A stretch of DNA of 64,000 bases from Clostridium sp. OM02-18AC (GCF_003481825.1 NZ_QULW01000011.1:1-64000); one strand, 5' to 3'. Positions 53,592 through 62,727 are shown, numbered from the stretch's first letter. The notes: generated from the letters alone by a model not told the origin. Translations and numbers: made by a program.

Positions 53592-53678
53592 ATGCCATTG
53601 GTCAAAGGTCCTTATACCTCCAAAGATTACTGGAATTTGCCAGAAGGCAAACCAAAAACCCCAGAGGGTCCTAATTAA
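53592..53678 (+). CDS. 28-residue mini-gene, Uma2-nuclease-like N-terminus
   Basis: ATG at 53592 is preceded by AAAGGAAG at good spacing, with a consensus-like promoter upstream and a terminator overlapping its end. The peptide starts MPLVKGPYTSKDYWNLPEG and ends in TPEGPN. The part YTSKDYWNLPEGK resembles the first residues of Uma2 (DUF820) family endonucleases, which normally continue RAELIDG and reach about 180 residues; here the frame stops. It may be the remnant of such a gene or a genuine small protein. I cannot decide between them from sequence alone. Confidence 0.5.
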   Translation: MPLVKGPYTSKDYWNLPEGKPKTPEGPN

Positions 53679-53696
53679 TCCTCTGGGGTTTTCTTC
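53657..53696 (+). terminator. Terminator overlapping the end of the mini-gene
   Basis: AACCCCAGAGG and CCTCTGGGGTT form an 11-bp stem, followed by TTCTTC. The left arm codes for the last residues of the mini-gene. Confidence 0.85.
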
Positions 53697-53772
53697 AAAT
53701 AAAAACTTTCAGTAATTTCATTTATACAAACAAATAACGGGTCCCGAATAACTCGGAACCCGTATTTTAGAG

Positions 53773-53845
53773 AGCGCGAGACGGGACTCGAACCCGCGAC
53801 CCCGACCTTGGCAAGGTCGTACTCCACCAACTGAGCCACTCGCGC
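53773..53845 (-). tRNA. tRNA-Gly (anticodon GCC)
   Basis: The minus strand folds as a cloverleaf: acceptor GCGCGAG/CTCGCGC, anticodon arm CGACC-TTGCCAA-GGTCG with anticodon GCC, T-arm GCGGG-TTCGAGT-CCCGT. CCA is not encoded. First of four tRNAs on this strand. Confidence 0.95.
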
Positions 53846-53970
53846 ATATTTTGTTGTTGTCTTTTGGACATTTCATATCTTACCACAAGTTATTTAGGAT
53901 TGCAAGCACTTTTTCAAGTTTTTTTGAAATTCGTGAAAACCATGTGAATAAGAATCTTTGTATATCCAAG

Positions 53971-54043
<73 letters not shown>

Positions 54044-54047
54044 AAAA

Positions 54048-54121
54048 TTGCGGGGATAGGATTTGAACCTATGACCTTCGGGTTATGAGCCCGACGAGCT
54101 TCCAGACTGCTCCACCCCGCG
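54048..54121 (-). tRNA. Initiator tRNA-Met (anticodon CAT)
   Basis: Starts CGCGGGG and ends CCCCGCAA, so position 1 C faces an A, the mismatch of initiator tRNAs. The anticodon stem GGG-CTCATAA-CCC has the three G-C pairs typical of initiators. Confidence 0.93.
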
Positions 54122-54149
54122 ATATTCGCGAAAATATGAAGTTGTTGAG

Positions 54150-54231
54150 TGGGGGAAGGTGGATTCGAACCACCGAAAGCACAGCTAACAGATTTACAGT
54201 CTGCCCCCTTTGGCCACTCGGGAACCCATCC
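54150..54231 (-). tRNA. tRNA-Tyr-like (anticodon GTA) with mispaired acceptor stem
   Basis: Anticodon arm GCAGA-CTGTAAA-TCTGT (anticodon GTA), a class II variable arm and T-arm GGTGG-TTCGAAT-CCACC are intact. The acceptor strands are GGATGGG and TTCCCCC, which give two internal mismatches (A3-C70, U4-C69) and two G-U pairs. CCA is not encoded. It may be a poorly functional or decayed copy. Confidence 0.75.
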
Positions 54232-54330
54232 ATACTAGCTTCGACAAGCAAAAATTATATTATCATACCAACTGCCAAAAAGCAAGCAGTTTTTTGCTTT
54301 TCCGTTTACTTTTATAGATACAAATTGCCA

Positions 54331-54376
54331 AAAAAGACCTCCGCACCGTGGCATGTTCCCGGTACGAAGGTCTTTT
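54331..54376 (-). terminator. Probable terminator downstream of the GH13 gene
   Basis: AAAAGACCT and AGGTCTTTT with inner pairs (CG, ACCG/CGGT) form an interrupted stem with T-runs on both sides. The region 54232-54524 also holds a small hairpin GGTCAGCGCA...TGCGCAGACC (54416-54442) and no gene. Confidence 0.65.
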
Positions 54377-54524
54377 CTTTATCTGATTTTTGCCTGCCAG
54401 CCTATGTTTTCTTACGGTCAGCGCAGTAAATGCGCAGACCTACTGAACAGTTACATTCCTCCATATTCTTCCGCGAGACTGCAGTCTATATGCGGTCTGT
54501 CATGCTGACACCGATTGGCGCTCC

Positions 54525-56597
54525 TTACACCAGCGCTCCGCTGGACAGCAGTACGCCGCTGTGCGCCGGTACATCCAGTGTCAGGTATCCGTGATCTGCA
54601 TGGTAGTCTACCCGTCCTACGTTATAACCGCTCTCATAGGACATCATCATGCGGGTAATCACATCCTCATCCGTGATACCAAGTTCCCACACCGGCACGC
54701 TGACGGTTCTGCCCTCACCACGGTTGTTGATGATGACCGCGCACTTATTTTCCCCGCTCATACGACCATACATGATAAGCTGACGGTCTGCCTGCAGCTG
54801 TTTTAAGGAGCCGCGACGCAGGGCCGGAAGTTTCTTGTGCAGGGCAATGAGATAACGGTGATACTCGATCAGTTCAAAATTTTCCGATCCCCATGGGTAG
54901 GTTCTGCGGTTATCCGGATCCGTCCAGCCGCACACGCCTGCCTCATCGCCATAATATAAGGTCGGCGCGCCAGGCCAGGTCATCTGCACCATAATGGCTT
55001 CCCGGAACGTTCCGTAATTGATGCCAAATTCTGCCATCTTCGCACCCGCACTGGCCAGACGTCCCACAATCTGGTTGGTCCTGGTCAGGAAACGGCTATG
55101 GTCGTGGTTTGACAGCTGGTTCATGGCCACCAATACCGACTGGGTCTGCATCCGGCTCATGTGGTAATACATGGAGCGGAAAAAGCTGACACCATCGCCG
55201 TAGAGAGCACCATTATACTCATCGCTGTGCTTTTCCATGCCCGTTAAAAACCAGGTCAGCGGCTCCATGAACGCATCATAGTTCATGACCGTATCCCACT
55301 GGTCTCCGGCCAGCCAGCCGCTGGGGTCTCCATAATGCTCTGCCAGAATGATAGCCTCCGGATTTGCTTCTTTGACATGTTTGCGGAACTCCTGCCAGAA
55401 TTTGTGGTTATACTCGCTGCTGTGACCCAGATCGGCTGCCACGTCCAGACGCCAGCCGTCTACCTGGTACGGTGCGGATACCCACTTGCGGGCAATCTTC
55501 ATGATGTATTCAAACAGCTTCGGGGAATCCTCATAGTTTAACTTCGGCAGGGTATCGTGTCCCCACCAGCCATCGTAAGTGCCGTTATCCGGCCATGCAT
55601 CTTCATTGTAAAACTTAAAGAAGCTGCGGTACGGACTTTCCTTACTCTCATAAGCACCAGGCTCGTAGCTGCCCTGGTTGCTGTAGATTTTCTCACGGTC
55701 CAGCCATTTATTAAAAGAACCGCAGTGATTGAAGACTCCGTCGATGATCACACGCATGCCGCGCTTGTGGACCTCCTCCATAAAACGGGCAAAAAAGGCA
55801 TCACTGGCAGCCAGATTCTCCGGATCTGCACTGCGCATCTGGTAGCGGGTCGCATGTTCATTATTCACTGCATTCTCTGCCACCGGTTCTCCGCCATCTT
55901 TCACGATCACGCCATAGTGCGGATCGATGTGGTCATAATCCTGGCTGTCATACTTGTGATTGGATGGGGAGACGAACAGCGGATTAAAATAGAGGACTTC
56001 CACCCCCAGATACTGCAGGTAATCCAGCTTGTCCCACACACCCTGCAGGTCTCCGCCATAAAAACAGCCCACATCCATCGTAGACGGATTGGTGCTCCAG
56101 TCCGTAACACGGTGTACCGGACGCCCAATGTAGACGTACTCACACTCTGTCACATCATTGCTCTTGTCTCCATTGCAGAAGCGGTCCACAAAGATCTGAT
56201 ACATGACCGCACCCTTGGCCCACTCCGGGGTGTGAAAACCCGGGGTAATGCGAAATGCATAGCAGCTCTGGATGTCCATCGTAGCTCCTAATCTGTTAAA
56301 ATAACAGATTTCGTTATCCTTCACTACCTGGAAATAATACCGCTGTGGCTCACTGTCCGCCTCCATCCGGTATTCATAATAATCAAACAGGCGGTCCGAA
56401 GATACTTTGCGCATCTCTGCTTGAATGTTTTTATCTTCCTCAATATAAAAAACCCGGTCAACATTGTCTTTCGCGGTGCGAAAGCGGAGTGTTACAGTCT
56501 CGCCTGCGTCCGGTTCTTCCGGTCTGCGGTAATCCTGCGTCTCATCCGTAAACAATGCCTGCCGGTTGATTCCTTTTTCCTGATGCTCATCAAACAT
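54525..56597 (-). CDS. GH13 alpha-glucanase (neopullulanase/cyclomaltodextrinase type)
   Basis: A 690-residue intracellular alpha-amylase-family enzyme; no signal peptide. An N-terminal beta domain of about 130 residues (CBM34-like) precedes the barrel. Catalytic regions: VIIDGVFNHCG, GWRLDVAADLG (nucleophile Asp), ILAEHYGD (acid Glu) and LSNHDHSRF (Asp). It degrades malto-oligosaccharides, cyclodextrins or pullulan after uptake. The start at 56597 (MFDEHQEKG) has GGAAGGAG upstream, unlike the ATG 96 bases earlier. Confidence 0.9.
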   Translation of the reverse strand: MFDEHQEKGINRQALFTDETQDYRRPEEPDAGETVTLRFRTAKDNVDRVFYIEEDKNIQAEMRKVSSDRLFDYYEYRMEADSEPQRYYFQVVKDNEICYFNRLGATMDIQSCYAFRITPGFHTPEWAKGAVMYQIFVDRFCNGDKSNDVTECEYVYIGRPVHRVTDWSTNPSTMDVGCFYGGDLQGVWDKLDYLQYLGVEVLYFNPLFVSPSNHKYDSQDYDHIDPHYGVIVKDGGEPVAENAVNNEHATRYQMRSADPENLAASDAFFARFMEEVHKRGMRVIIDGVFNHCGSFNKWLDREKIYSNQGSYEPGAYESKESPYRSFFKFYNEDAWPDNGTYDGWWGHDTLPKLNYEDSPKLFEYIMKIARKWVSAPYQVDGWRLDVAADLGHSSEYNHKFWQEFRKHVKEANPEAIILAEHYGDPSGWLAGDQWDTVMNYDAFMEPLTWFLTGMEKHSDEYNGALYGDGVSFFRSMYYHMSRMQTQSVLVAMNQLSNHDHSRFLTRTNQIVGRLASAGAKMAEFGINYGTFREAIMVQMTWPGAPTLYYGDEAGVCGWTDPDNRRTYPWGSENFELIEYHRYLIALHKKLPALRRGSLKQLQADRQLIMYGRMSGENKCAVIINNRGEGRTVSVPVWELGITDEDVITRMMMSYESGYNVGRVDYHADHGYLTLDVPAHSGVLLSSGALV

Positions 56598-56670
56598 AAC
56601 CCCTGCTCCTTCCTCCCGGGTTTGCTGTCTCTGTCCTGATTCTGCCTGTGTGTTACGCAGCAAAACGTTT

Positions 56671-56701
56671 GTGTAACGGTTCCGCATCCTCACAGTTACA
56701 C
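56671..56701. repeat. GTAAC-type hairpin in the GH13 leader
   Basis: GTGTAAC and GTTACAC form inverted arms in the leader between promoter and start codon of the GH13 gene. Confidence 0.5.
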
Positions 56702-56740
56702 GTTACTTTTCTCTTTCACCCGATGGAATCGTATAACCTC

Positions 56741-56769
56741 ATTTTAAATGATTTTCATGTCAATGACAA
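56741..56769 (-). promoter_or_regulatory. Promoter of the GH13 gene
   Basis: On the minus strand TTGTCA (56764-56769) and TAAAAT (56741-56746) are 17 bp apart. Confidence 0.5.
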
Positions 56770-56813
56770 CATGTTTATTTTCTGAAAACAAACATCTACA
56801 TTCCAGTCGTAGA

Positions 56814-56932
56814 TAGGAATTTTCTGAACTGAAAATTCCGTACAGTACAGTCGTGGTAGCAGATTTTGCCGATTTGGAATGCGAAGCATCGGCAAAATCC
56901 CGCTGTTGTTTGCGCATTGCGCAAATAACAGC
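56814..56932. repeat. Composite three-hairpin repeat, copy 2 (intergenic)
   Basis: Same three palindromes as copy 1, but the third is GCTGTT-G-TTTGCGCA...TGCGCAAA-T-AACAGC: its bases differ from copy 1 while pairing is kept. It is followed by a further hairpin AAAGAGCCAGC-GGGGTA-GCTGGCTCTTT (about 56934-56961) that can terminate transcription. The remainder of 56962-57167 contains no convincing gene. Confidence 0.85.
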
Positions 56933-57167
56933 GAAAGAGCCAGCGGGGTAGCTGGCTCTTTCAGGAGAAGGTATTTCGTTTCTTATGGGGTGTAGCAAAA
57001 ACTATATAATGTATTGGGGGGTTTACGTGTATTATAATAGCACGGACCAACCAATAAGTGTTAACAAACATGAACAAATTTCAAAACTTTTTTTGTGCAT
57101 TTTGCATAGTTTCATCTGTTTTGTCCCGCTAAGCAACGCATCTATGCCTTCTGACTTCTTTTTATTT

Positions 57168-58970
57168 CTAGAACAGCGCCTCGAACTCTTCCTGTCCGAT
57201 TTTCTCTTTCTCGATCAGCAGGGCGGTGCAGCTCTCCAGTACATCCCGGTGTTCCAGGATGATATTCTTTGCTTTTGCGTAGCACTCATCGATGATACGC
57301 TTTACTTCCGCGTCAATGGAAGCCGTCACCTCATCACTGTAAGCACGCACATGACCAAAGTCTCTTCCGATGAATACCTCATCATCGTCGCTGCCGTAAT
57401 CGATCATGCCGACCTTCTCGGACATACCATACTGGGTCACCATGGCACGCGCGATCTTGCTGGCATGCTTGATATCCTGGGAAGCACCGGTCGTCACATC
57501 ACCGAAGATGATCTCCTCTGCAATCCGGCCGCCTAAGGATACCATAATATCCTGCAGCATCTTGCCCTTGGTGTTGAACATCTCGTCCTCACCCGGAAGC
57601 GGCATGGTGTAGCCTGCTGCCCCAACGCCGGTCGGGATGATGGATACCGTGTGAACCGGTCCTACATCCGGCAGTACATGGAACAGGATCGCATGACCAG
57701 ACTCGTGGTATGCGGTAATCTTCTTCTCTTTCTCGGAAATGACACGGCTCTTCTTCTCCGCGCCGATGCCAACCTTGACAAATGCGCGGTCGATATCGCT
57801 CTGGCGGATAAAGCTGCGGTTTTCCTTTGCTGCAAGAATGGCTGCCTCGTTCATAAGGTTTTCCAGATCAGCTCCGGTAAAGCCGGAGGTTGTCTTTGCT
57901 ACACGGGCCAGGTCTACGTCTTCTCCAAGCGGTTTTTCCTTGGAATGCACCTGAAGGATCTCCACGCGGCCCTTCACATCCGGACGGCCTACTGCAACCT
58001 TACGGTCAAAACGACCCGGACGTAAGATAGCCGGATCCAGGATATCTACACGGTTGGTCGCTGCCATGACGATGATGCCCTCATTGACACCGAAACCGTC
58101 CATCTCAACCAGAAGCTGGTTTAAGGTCTGCTCGCGCTCGTCGTGGCCTCCGCCCATGCCGGTACCACGTCTGCGGGCTACGGCATCGATCTCATCGATA
58201 AATACAATACACGGAGCCGCCTTCTTGGCATCCTCAAATAAGTCGCGGACACGGGAAGCACCGACGCCGACAAACATCTCTACGAAATCGGAACCGGAGA
58301 TGGAGAAGAACGGTACCCCCGCCTCACCGGCTACAGCCTTGGCAAGCAGGGTCTTACCGGTTCCAGGAGGGCCCACCAGGATCACACCTTTCGGGATTCT
58401 CGCGCCTACACTGGTATACTTCTGGGGATTTCTCAGAAAATCCACCATCTCTTCCAGATCTTCTTTCTCTTCCTGGAGACCTGCCACATTTTTAAATGTC
58501 ACATTGCTGGTGTTGGTCATGCGTGCACGGCTCTTGCCAAAGTTCATCATCTTGGCATTGGTACCGCCGCCTGCACCGGCTCTCATGTTCATGATGATCA
58601 GCATCAGGATCACTGCGCCTACAGAAATCACAACCGGAAGAATGATGCTCATCCAGTAACTGGTCTGCGGAACATCGTTCATGCTGTAATCAATGTCCGC
58701 ATTCTGAAGCATCTGCTGGACCTGGTTTACATCAGAAACATAGGTCACATAAACCTCGCCTGCGCGGTTGGAAAGACGTACCTCACCGGTCGGTGTCTGC
58801 TCATTCTGGTAAATGATCAGGGAACTTACATTCCCACTTTCCAAAACCTGTTTGAACTGCTGGTAACTCAGTTCATTTTGTTTGCGCCCCGGCATAAAAG
58901 CCAGCGCCAGTACGATCAGAAGCAGCGGAAAAAGAAGCCAACTGCCCCGAAAACTACTTTGCTGTTTCAC
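57168..58970 (-). CDS. ftsH: FtsH membrane-anchored ATP-dependent protease
   Basis: A 600-residue AAA+ zinc protease. Two membrane helices (about 10-27 and 108-130) flank a small extracytoplasmic domain. ATPase motifs GPPGTGKT, CIVFIDEIDAV and the second-region NRVDILDPAILRPGRFDR (last Arg = Arg finger) are followed by the zinc motif HESGH (HEAGH in most relatives; the Ala-to-Ser change is outside the catalytic residues). The start codon is GTG at 58970, after GGAGG. It degrades membrane and regulatory proteins. Downstream of hpt by 12 bases. Confidence 0.95.
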   Translation of the reverse strand: MKQQSSFRGSWLLFPLLLIVLALAFMPGRKQNELSYQQFKQVLESGNVSSLIIYQNEQTPTGEVRLSNRAGEVYVTYVSDVNQVQQMLQNADIDYSMNDVPQTSYWMSIILPVVISVGAVILMLIIMNMRAGAGGGTNAKMMNFGKSRARMTNTSNVTFKNVAGLQEEKEDLEEMVDFLRNPQKYTSVGARIPKGVILVGPPGTGKTLLAKAVAGEAGVPFFSISGSDFVEMFVGVGASRVRDLFEDAKKAAPCIVFIDEIDAVARRRGTGMGGGHDEREQTLNQLLVEMDGFGVNEGIIVMAATNRVDILDPAILRPGRFDRKVAVGRPDVKGRVEILQVHSKEKPLGEDVDLARVAKTTSGFTGADLENLMNEAAILAAKENRSFIRQSDIDRAFVKVGIGAEKKSRVISEKEKKITAYHESGHAILFHVLPDVGPVHTVSIIPTGVGAAGYTMPLPGEDEMFNTKGKMLQDIMVSLGGRIAEEIIFGDVTTGASQDIKHASKIARAMVTQYGMSEKVGMIDYGSDDDEVFIGRDFGHVRAYSDEVTASIDAEVKRIIDECYAKAKNIILEHRDVLESCTALLIEKEKIGQEEFEALF

Positions 58971-58982
58971 TCACCGGCCTCC

Positions 58983-59513
58983 TTACTGATCTACCTCAAC
59001 CACACCGATAAACGGCAGGTTGCGGTATTTCTGGGCGTAATCAAGTCCGTAGCCTACTACGAACTCATCCGGAATGGTAAAGCAGGTATAATCAACCTTG
59101 ACCTGCTTTTTCACACGGCGCTCCGGCTTGTCAAGCAGGGTGCACAGGTGAATGCTCTTCGGTCCGCGCTGCTTTAATACCTCGATCAGGTAAGACAGGG
59201 TGCGGCCAGAGTCGATGATATCCTCCACGATCAGGACTTCTTTTCCTGCCAGGGACTCATCCAGGTCTTTTACAATGCGGACAACGCCGCTGGATTTGGT
59301 ATCATCTCCATAGCTGGAAACGGACATGAAATCCATGGTAACCGGAACGGTAAGGCGTTTTGCCAGCTCACAGGTGAAAAATACGCCACCCTTTAAAATA
59401 CAAATCAGGTGGATTTCTTTTCCCTCATAATCTTTGCTGATCTGTTCTGCTACTTCGCTGATTCGCTTGTTTACATCTTCTTCCGGCAACAATACTCTGA
59501 TCTTATCTGCCAT
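58983..59513 (-). CDS. hpt: Hypoxanthine phosphoribosyltransferase
   Basis: A 176-residue purine-salvage enzyme making IMP/GMP from hypoxanthine/guanine and PRPP. The PRPP loop VLIVEDIIDSGRTL and the base-binding end FVVGYGLDYAQKYRNLP are standard. Its start overlaps the end of tilS by 11 bases. The order tilS-hpt-ftsH is common in Firmicutes. Confidence 0.95.
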   Translation of the reverse strand: MADKIRVLLPEEDVNKRISEVAEQISKDYEGKEIHLICILKGGVFFTCELAKRLTVPVTMDFMSVSSYGDDTKSSGVVRIVKDLDESLAGKEVLIVEDIIDSGRTLSYLIEVLKQRGPKSIHLCTLLDKPERRVKKQVKVDYTCFTIPDEFVVGYGLDYAQKYRNLPFIGVVEVDQ

Positions 59514-61074
59514 AATCTTTTCCTCCGTCGCAGGTTACCTGCAATATGTTTTGTGTTTTGTTATCTATCTTATAGTATTCGCTGATCCGGTAACCAACCA
59601 CCCACAATACATGATCGTCCTCTGCAAGAAGCAGAATATGATCCCGCTCTTCTTTCGGGATTTTTTCATCGATCATAAAACGGGCAATGGTTTTCTTTCC
59701 TCCGGACGGCAGGATCAGATAATCTCCTGTCCGCCTGGTCCGCACCGACAGCGTACCTTTGATTTTATCATAGTCAAACCATTTCGTATACTGGTTTTTG
59801 GGAATTTCCTGGTCTTTTTGGCGAGAAAATACCGTCATGTGGAGCGCTTGGTCCATTTCCAGACTGTATTCTTCACCGTATCCGGGACCAGCTGCTTCTG
59901 TTTTCCGGAAAGCCATGTCCGGTCCGGTATTTCGGGTCAGCACAAGCGTCTCATATCCAAGCATTGCGATCAGACCTCCCGGGAGATCGATCCGGCTTCC
60001 CACCTGCTTTTCTGCCAGCTCCGTGATCTGATAAAAATGTCGGCTGGTTATATTTTTCCAGCCCGGATGAATCAGGTTTAACATATGCCGGATCAGGTAG
60101 GTTTTCAGAATGTCTGGCTGCGTTCGGATTGTGGCAAGGGGGATTTCCGCCCGGATACAGTCTTTTGCAGCCTGTTTTTCCGAATCCCAGCACGTTGCCA
60201 AATCCCTGTTTCCAGAATCGCAGGACGCATCCCTTTTCTCCTTGCCGTACAGCTTCCCGGATGTCCTCCAGATTTCTGCTGCCTGATCTGCCAGATACGT
60301 ATCTGCCTGCCCGATGATCTGCCCCGCCTGTAAAATGTGTTCCTCTGCCTGCGCATTCACCGCATCTTTCAGCAGCGGCAGCACCTCATTCCGGATCCGG
60401 TTTCTGGTATAATCCCCAGACTGATTCGTGCTGTCCTCACACCAGCCAATCCCTTCTGCATTCAGATACTCACGGATTTCCCCGCGTCCCACGCCAAGAA
60501 GCGGCCGGATGCGCCGTTCCTGCACTGGTCGTATCCCGGCAAGTCCGGTAAGCCCGCTGCCCCGGAGCAGATGATGCAGGATTGTCTCCGCATTGTCATT
60601 CCGATGATGGGCCAGCGCAATCTTCACCCGGTGTTCCGCCAAAAATTCCCGCTCCCACGCCTCAGCCTGCGCTTCCAGGATCTGATACCGCAGGATCCGT
60701 CCCGCTTCTTCCTCCGAAAGCCCATGCTCCGCTGCATACTCCGGAACCTGACAATGCAGCGCGATAAACGGAACCTGAAGCGTTCTGCAAAGCTCCCGCG
60801 CAAAAGCCTCATCCCGGTCTGCTTCCGCGCCGCGGATCCCATGGTTCACGTGGACTGCGCGCAGGGCAAAACAGGGATGTTCCTTTTCTGTCTCCGGCTC
60901 AGTCACCTGTCTCTCCACTCCGGCACTTTGACACTGCAGTCCCAATTGTGCAAGTTTCTTTAATACCACCAAAAGGCATACGGAGTCTGCACCGCCGGAA
61001 AGTGCCACGATCACACCGTCTCCCGGCAGGATCATATGCTGGTCCTGTATATAGTTTCTTACTTTTTGTAACAT
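59503..61074 (-). CDS. tilS: tRNA(Ile)-lysidine synthase
   Basis: A 523-residue PP-loop ATPase that modifies the CAU anticodon of a tRNA-Ile so that it reads AUA. The motif VALSGGADSVCLL near the N-terminus, VHVNHGIRG and ALAHHRNDNAETILHHLLRG are diagnostic. A central and a C-terminal tRNA-binding domain follow. Slightly longer than typical (about 430-470), with extra polar sequence around residues 280-310. Confidence 0.93.
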   Translation of the reverse strand: MLQKVRNYIQDQHMILPGDGVIVALSGGADSVCLLVVLKKLAQLGLQCQSAGVERQVTEPETEKEHPCFALRAVHVNHGIRGAEADRDEAFARELCRTLQVPFIALHCQVPEYAAEHGLSEEEAGRILRYQILEAQAEAWEREFLAEHRVKIALAHHRNDNAETILHHLLRGSGLTGLAGIRPVQERRIRPLLGVGRGEIREYLNAEGIGWCEDSTNQSGDYTRNRIRNEVLPLLKDAVNAQAEEHILQAGQIIGQADTYLADQAAEIWRTSGKLYGKEKRDASCDSGNRDLATCWDSEKQAAKDCIRAEIPLATIRTQPDILKTYLIRHMLNLIHPGWKNITSRHFYQITELAEKQVGSRIDLPGGLIAMLGYETLVLTRNTGPDMAFRKTEAAGPGYGEEYSLEMDQALHMTVFSRQKDQEIPKNQYTKWFDYDKIKGTLSVRTRRTGDYLILPSGGKKTIARFMIDEKIPKEERDHILLLAEDDHVLWVVGYRISEYYKIDNKTQNILQVTCDGGKDYGR

Positions 61075-61113
61075 CTTATCCTTCCTGTATTCCCATTTTG
61101 TCTTGACACGTCT

Positions 61114-61142
61114 GTTACGGTCACGCAGGCGTGTCCGGCAAC
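61114..61142. repeat. Hairpin upstream of tilS
   Basis: GTTACGGTCACGC-AG-GCGTGTCCGGCAAC forms an interrupted stem in the 246-bp gap between the SpoIIE-like gene and tilS. A second hairpin CTGGAG...CTCCAG lies at about 61276-61312 near the end of the SpoIIE-like gene. Confidence 0.5.
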
Positions 61143-61320
61143 GGAATTTTATGATACTGCGTCTCTTACACTATACCTGTATTTTCTTCCTGCCGCAAGC
61201 GGTGTTTCCTGTTTCTGCGTCATTGTTCTCTTTTCCCAGTTCCAAGGTTCCTGATTTCTCCTGGGTTTCCTGGACTCTGGAGTTTTCATTTCCAGTTTTT
61301 TTCAGACTCCAGCCCTTTTC

Positions 61321-62727
61321 CTACCGTTTCCAGATCCCTCCCACCAAAACCGTCATATCATCATTCATACCACCATTCTGGCAGGCGAACCGGAGAATCC
61401 GCTCCGCCATATCCTGGGGTGTTTTTACCGGCATGGCTTCCAGGTACGCTTTCAGGGCCGCTTCCTTTTCCAGTCCCGGACAGGCTTCCAGCACCCCGTC
61501 GCTCATCATGATCACGCGGTCATCGTCCCAGAGTTTCCGGGAAAGAAGCACCGGCTCTGCCTGGGACAAAACCCCTGCAGGAAGATTCCCCGCCTCCAGT
61601 ACATCCGCTGTACCATCGCTGAGAATAAACGTAGCTACCGCCCCCATTTTCATGGCTTCCAACACACCGCTGCAAAGATCGATACAGCAGAGATCCAGCG
61701 TAGCCGGGTGCTGTTCTATGCCCGTCAGCATAAGAATGGTGTTCACCATTTTCAACGCAGACCGGGCAGAAAATCCGGTTTCCAGCAGCTGCTGCACAAG
61801 CTCGATCACCTTCCGGCTCTCCCTTGCAGCAGTCTCCCCGCTTCCCATTCCATCCGAAATACTCATGATCACCTGCCCAGGCAGACTCCCGGAATACGTA
61901 TAATTGTCTCCGGAAACGCCGGTTCCATTCTTCGACATGCGCGCCACTCCATACATCATCCGATATTCGCCCGGTTCCAGGAAACGCACAATACCCGGCT
62001 GTTTCGTAATGAGTGCACGGGTATCCGGCGGCGCATACCAGCCTTTCCCTCCCACAGCCTGTCCAAAGAGACCTGCTGCATCCTTTGCTGTCATGCAACG
62101 GTTCCCAAGCGCATGAAGGGTCACATAGGCCTCCCGGTAACGGTTTTCATGCTGCAGAAGGAGCATATTATCTACGGAAATCTGGTGCAGATGAAATAGG
62201 CGGCGCACTGCATCCTGCTTCTGATCGGTAATATCAACAGCCTGTCCCATCTGACTGGCAAATTCTTCCAGCATCATGGCCAGCTCCCGAAACTGTACCA
62301 TGACCGTATCCCGGCTCTCCAGAAAACGGTTCTTCCATTCCAGGTTCATAGTTGCCCGCCCCAGATTGCGGTTTAGCTGCGCCAGATATTCCTCTTTATT
62401 CCGGCAGGTTTCCAGAAACAGCCTGGGCATATCTTCATATTCCACCCTCCCCTTCTGCTCGAAAGAACGAAGCAGATAATACAGATAGTAACTATCTTCC
62501 TTCTTTGCATCACTGTACAGATTACACCTGCTGCACTGACCGCAAACCACCGCCGCTGCCGTCTGCATGGCCGCCTGGGCATCTTCCCGGGTCAGTCCCT
62601 TTTCCTCCTGCATCCGGTCATTGCAGGCCCTGGACAGACCTTCCAGCGACTGGGCCATCTCATGCAGTCTTTCTGCTGTATAGATATGAACATCCGCCAT
62701 ATCGCGGCGCTGTTTTCGCTTCCACAC
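61321..62727 (-). CDS. SpoIIE-type serine phosphatase without membrane domain
   Basis: A 468-residue PP2C-family phosphatase in the place of spoIIE. Residues about 1-230 are helical with a cysteine pattern CGQCSRCNLY; the catalytic part has SGDNYTYSG, MSISDGMGSGETAARES, MMSDGVLEACPG and GGMNDDMTVLVGGIW, giving the metal-binding Asp residues. Classical SpoIIE is about 800 residues and begins with roughly ten membrane helices, missing here. I favour a GTG start at 62727, directly after AGGAGGGG; other frames upstream lack a site. Function would be to activate sigma F by dephosphorylating SpoIIAA. Confidence 0.8.
   Translation of the reverse strand: MWKRKQRRDMADVHIYTAERLHEMAQSLEGLSRACNDRMQEEKGLTREDAQAAMQTAAAVVCGQCSRCNLYSDAKKEDSYYLYYLLRSFEQKGRVEYEDMPRLFLETCRNKEEYLAQLNRNLGRATMNLEWKNRFLESRDTVMVQFRELAMMLEEFASQMGQAVDITDQKQDAVRRLFHLHQISVDNMLLLQHENRYREAYVTLHALGNRCMTAKDAAGLFGQAVGGKGWYAPPDTRALITKQPGIVRFLEPGEYRMMYGVARMSKNGTGVSGDNYTYSGSLPGQVIMSISDGMGSGETAARESRKVIELVQQLLETGFSARSALKMVNTILMLTGIEQHPATLDLCCIDLCSGVLEAMKMGAVATFILSDGTADVLEAGNLPAGVLSQAEPVLLSRKLWDDDRVIMMSDGVLEACPGLEKEAALKAYLEAMPVKTPQDMAERILRFACQNGGMNDDMTVLVGGIWKR

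Noticed and set aside
56744..56998. An 84-codon minus-strand open frame sharing a peptide with the LRR protein
   Set aside because: The shared peptide comes from the dispersed repeat; there is no ribosome site or other sign of a gene.
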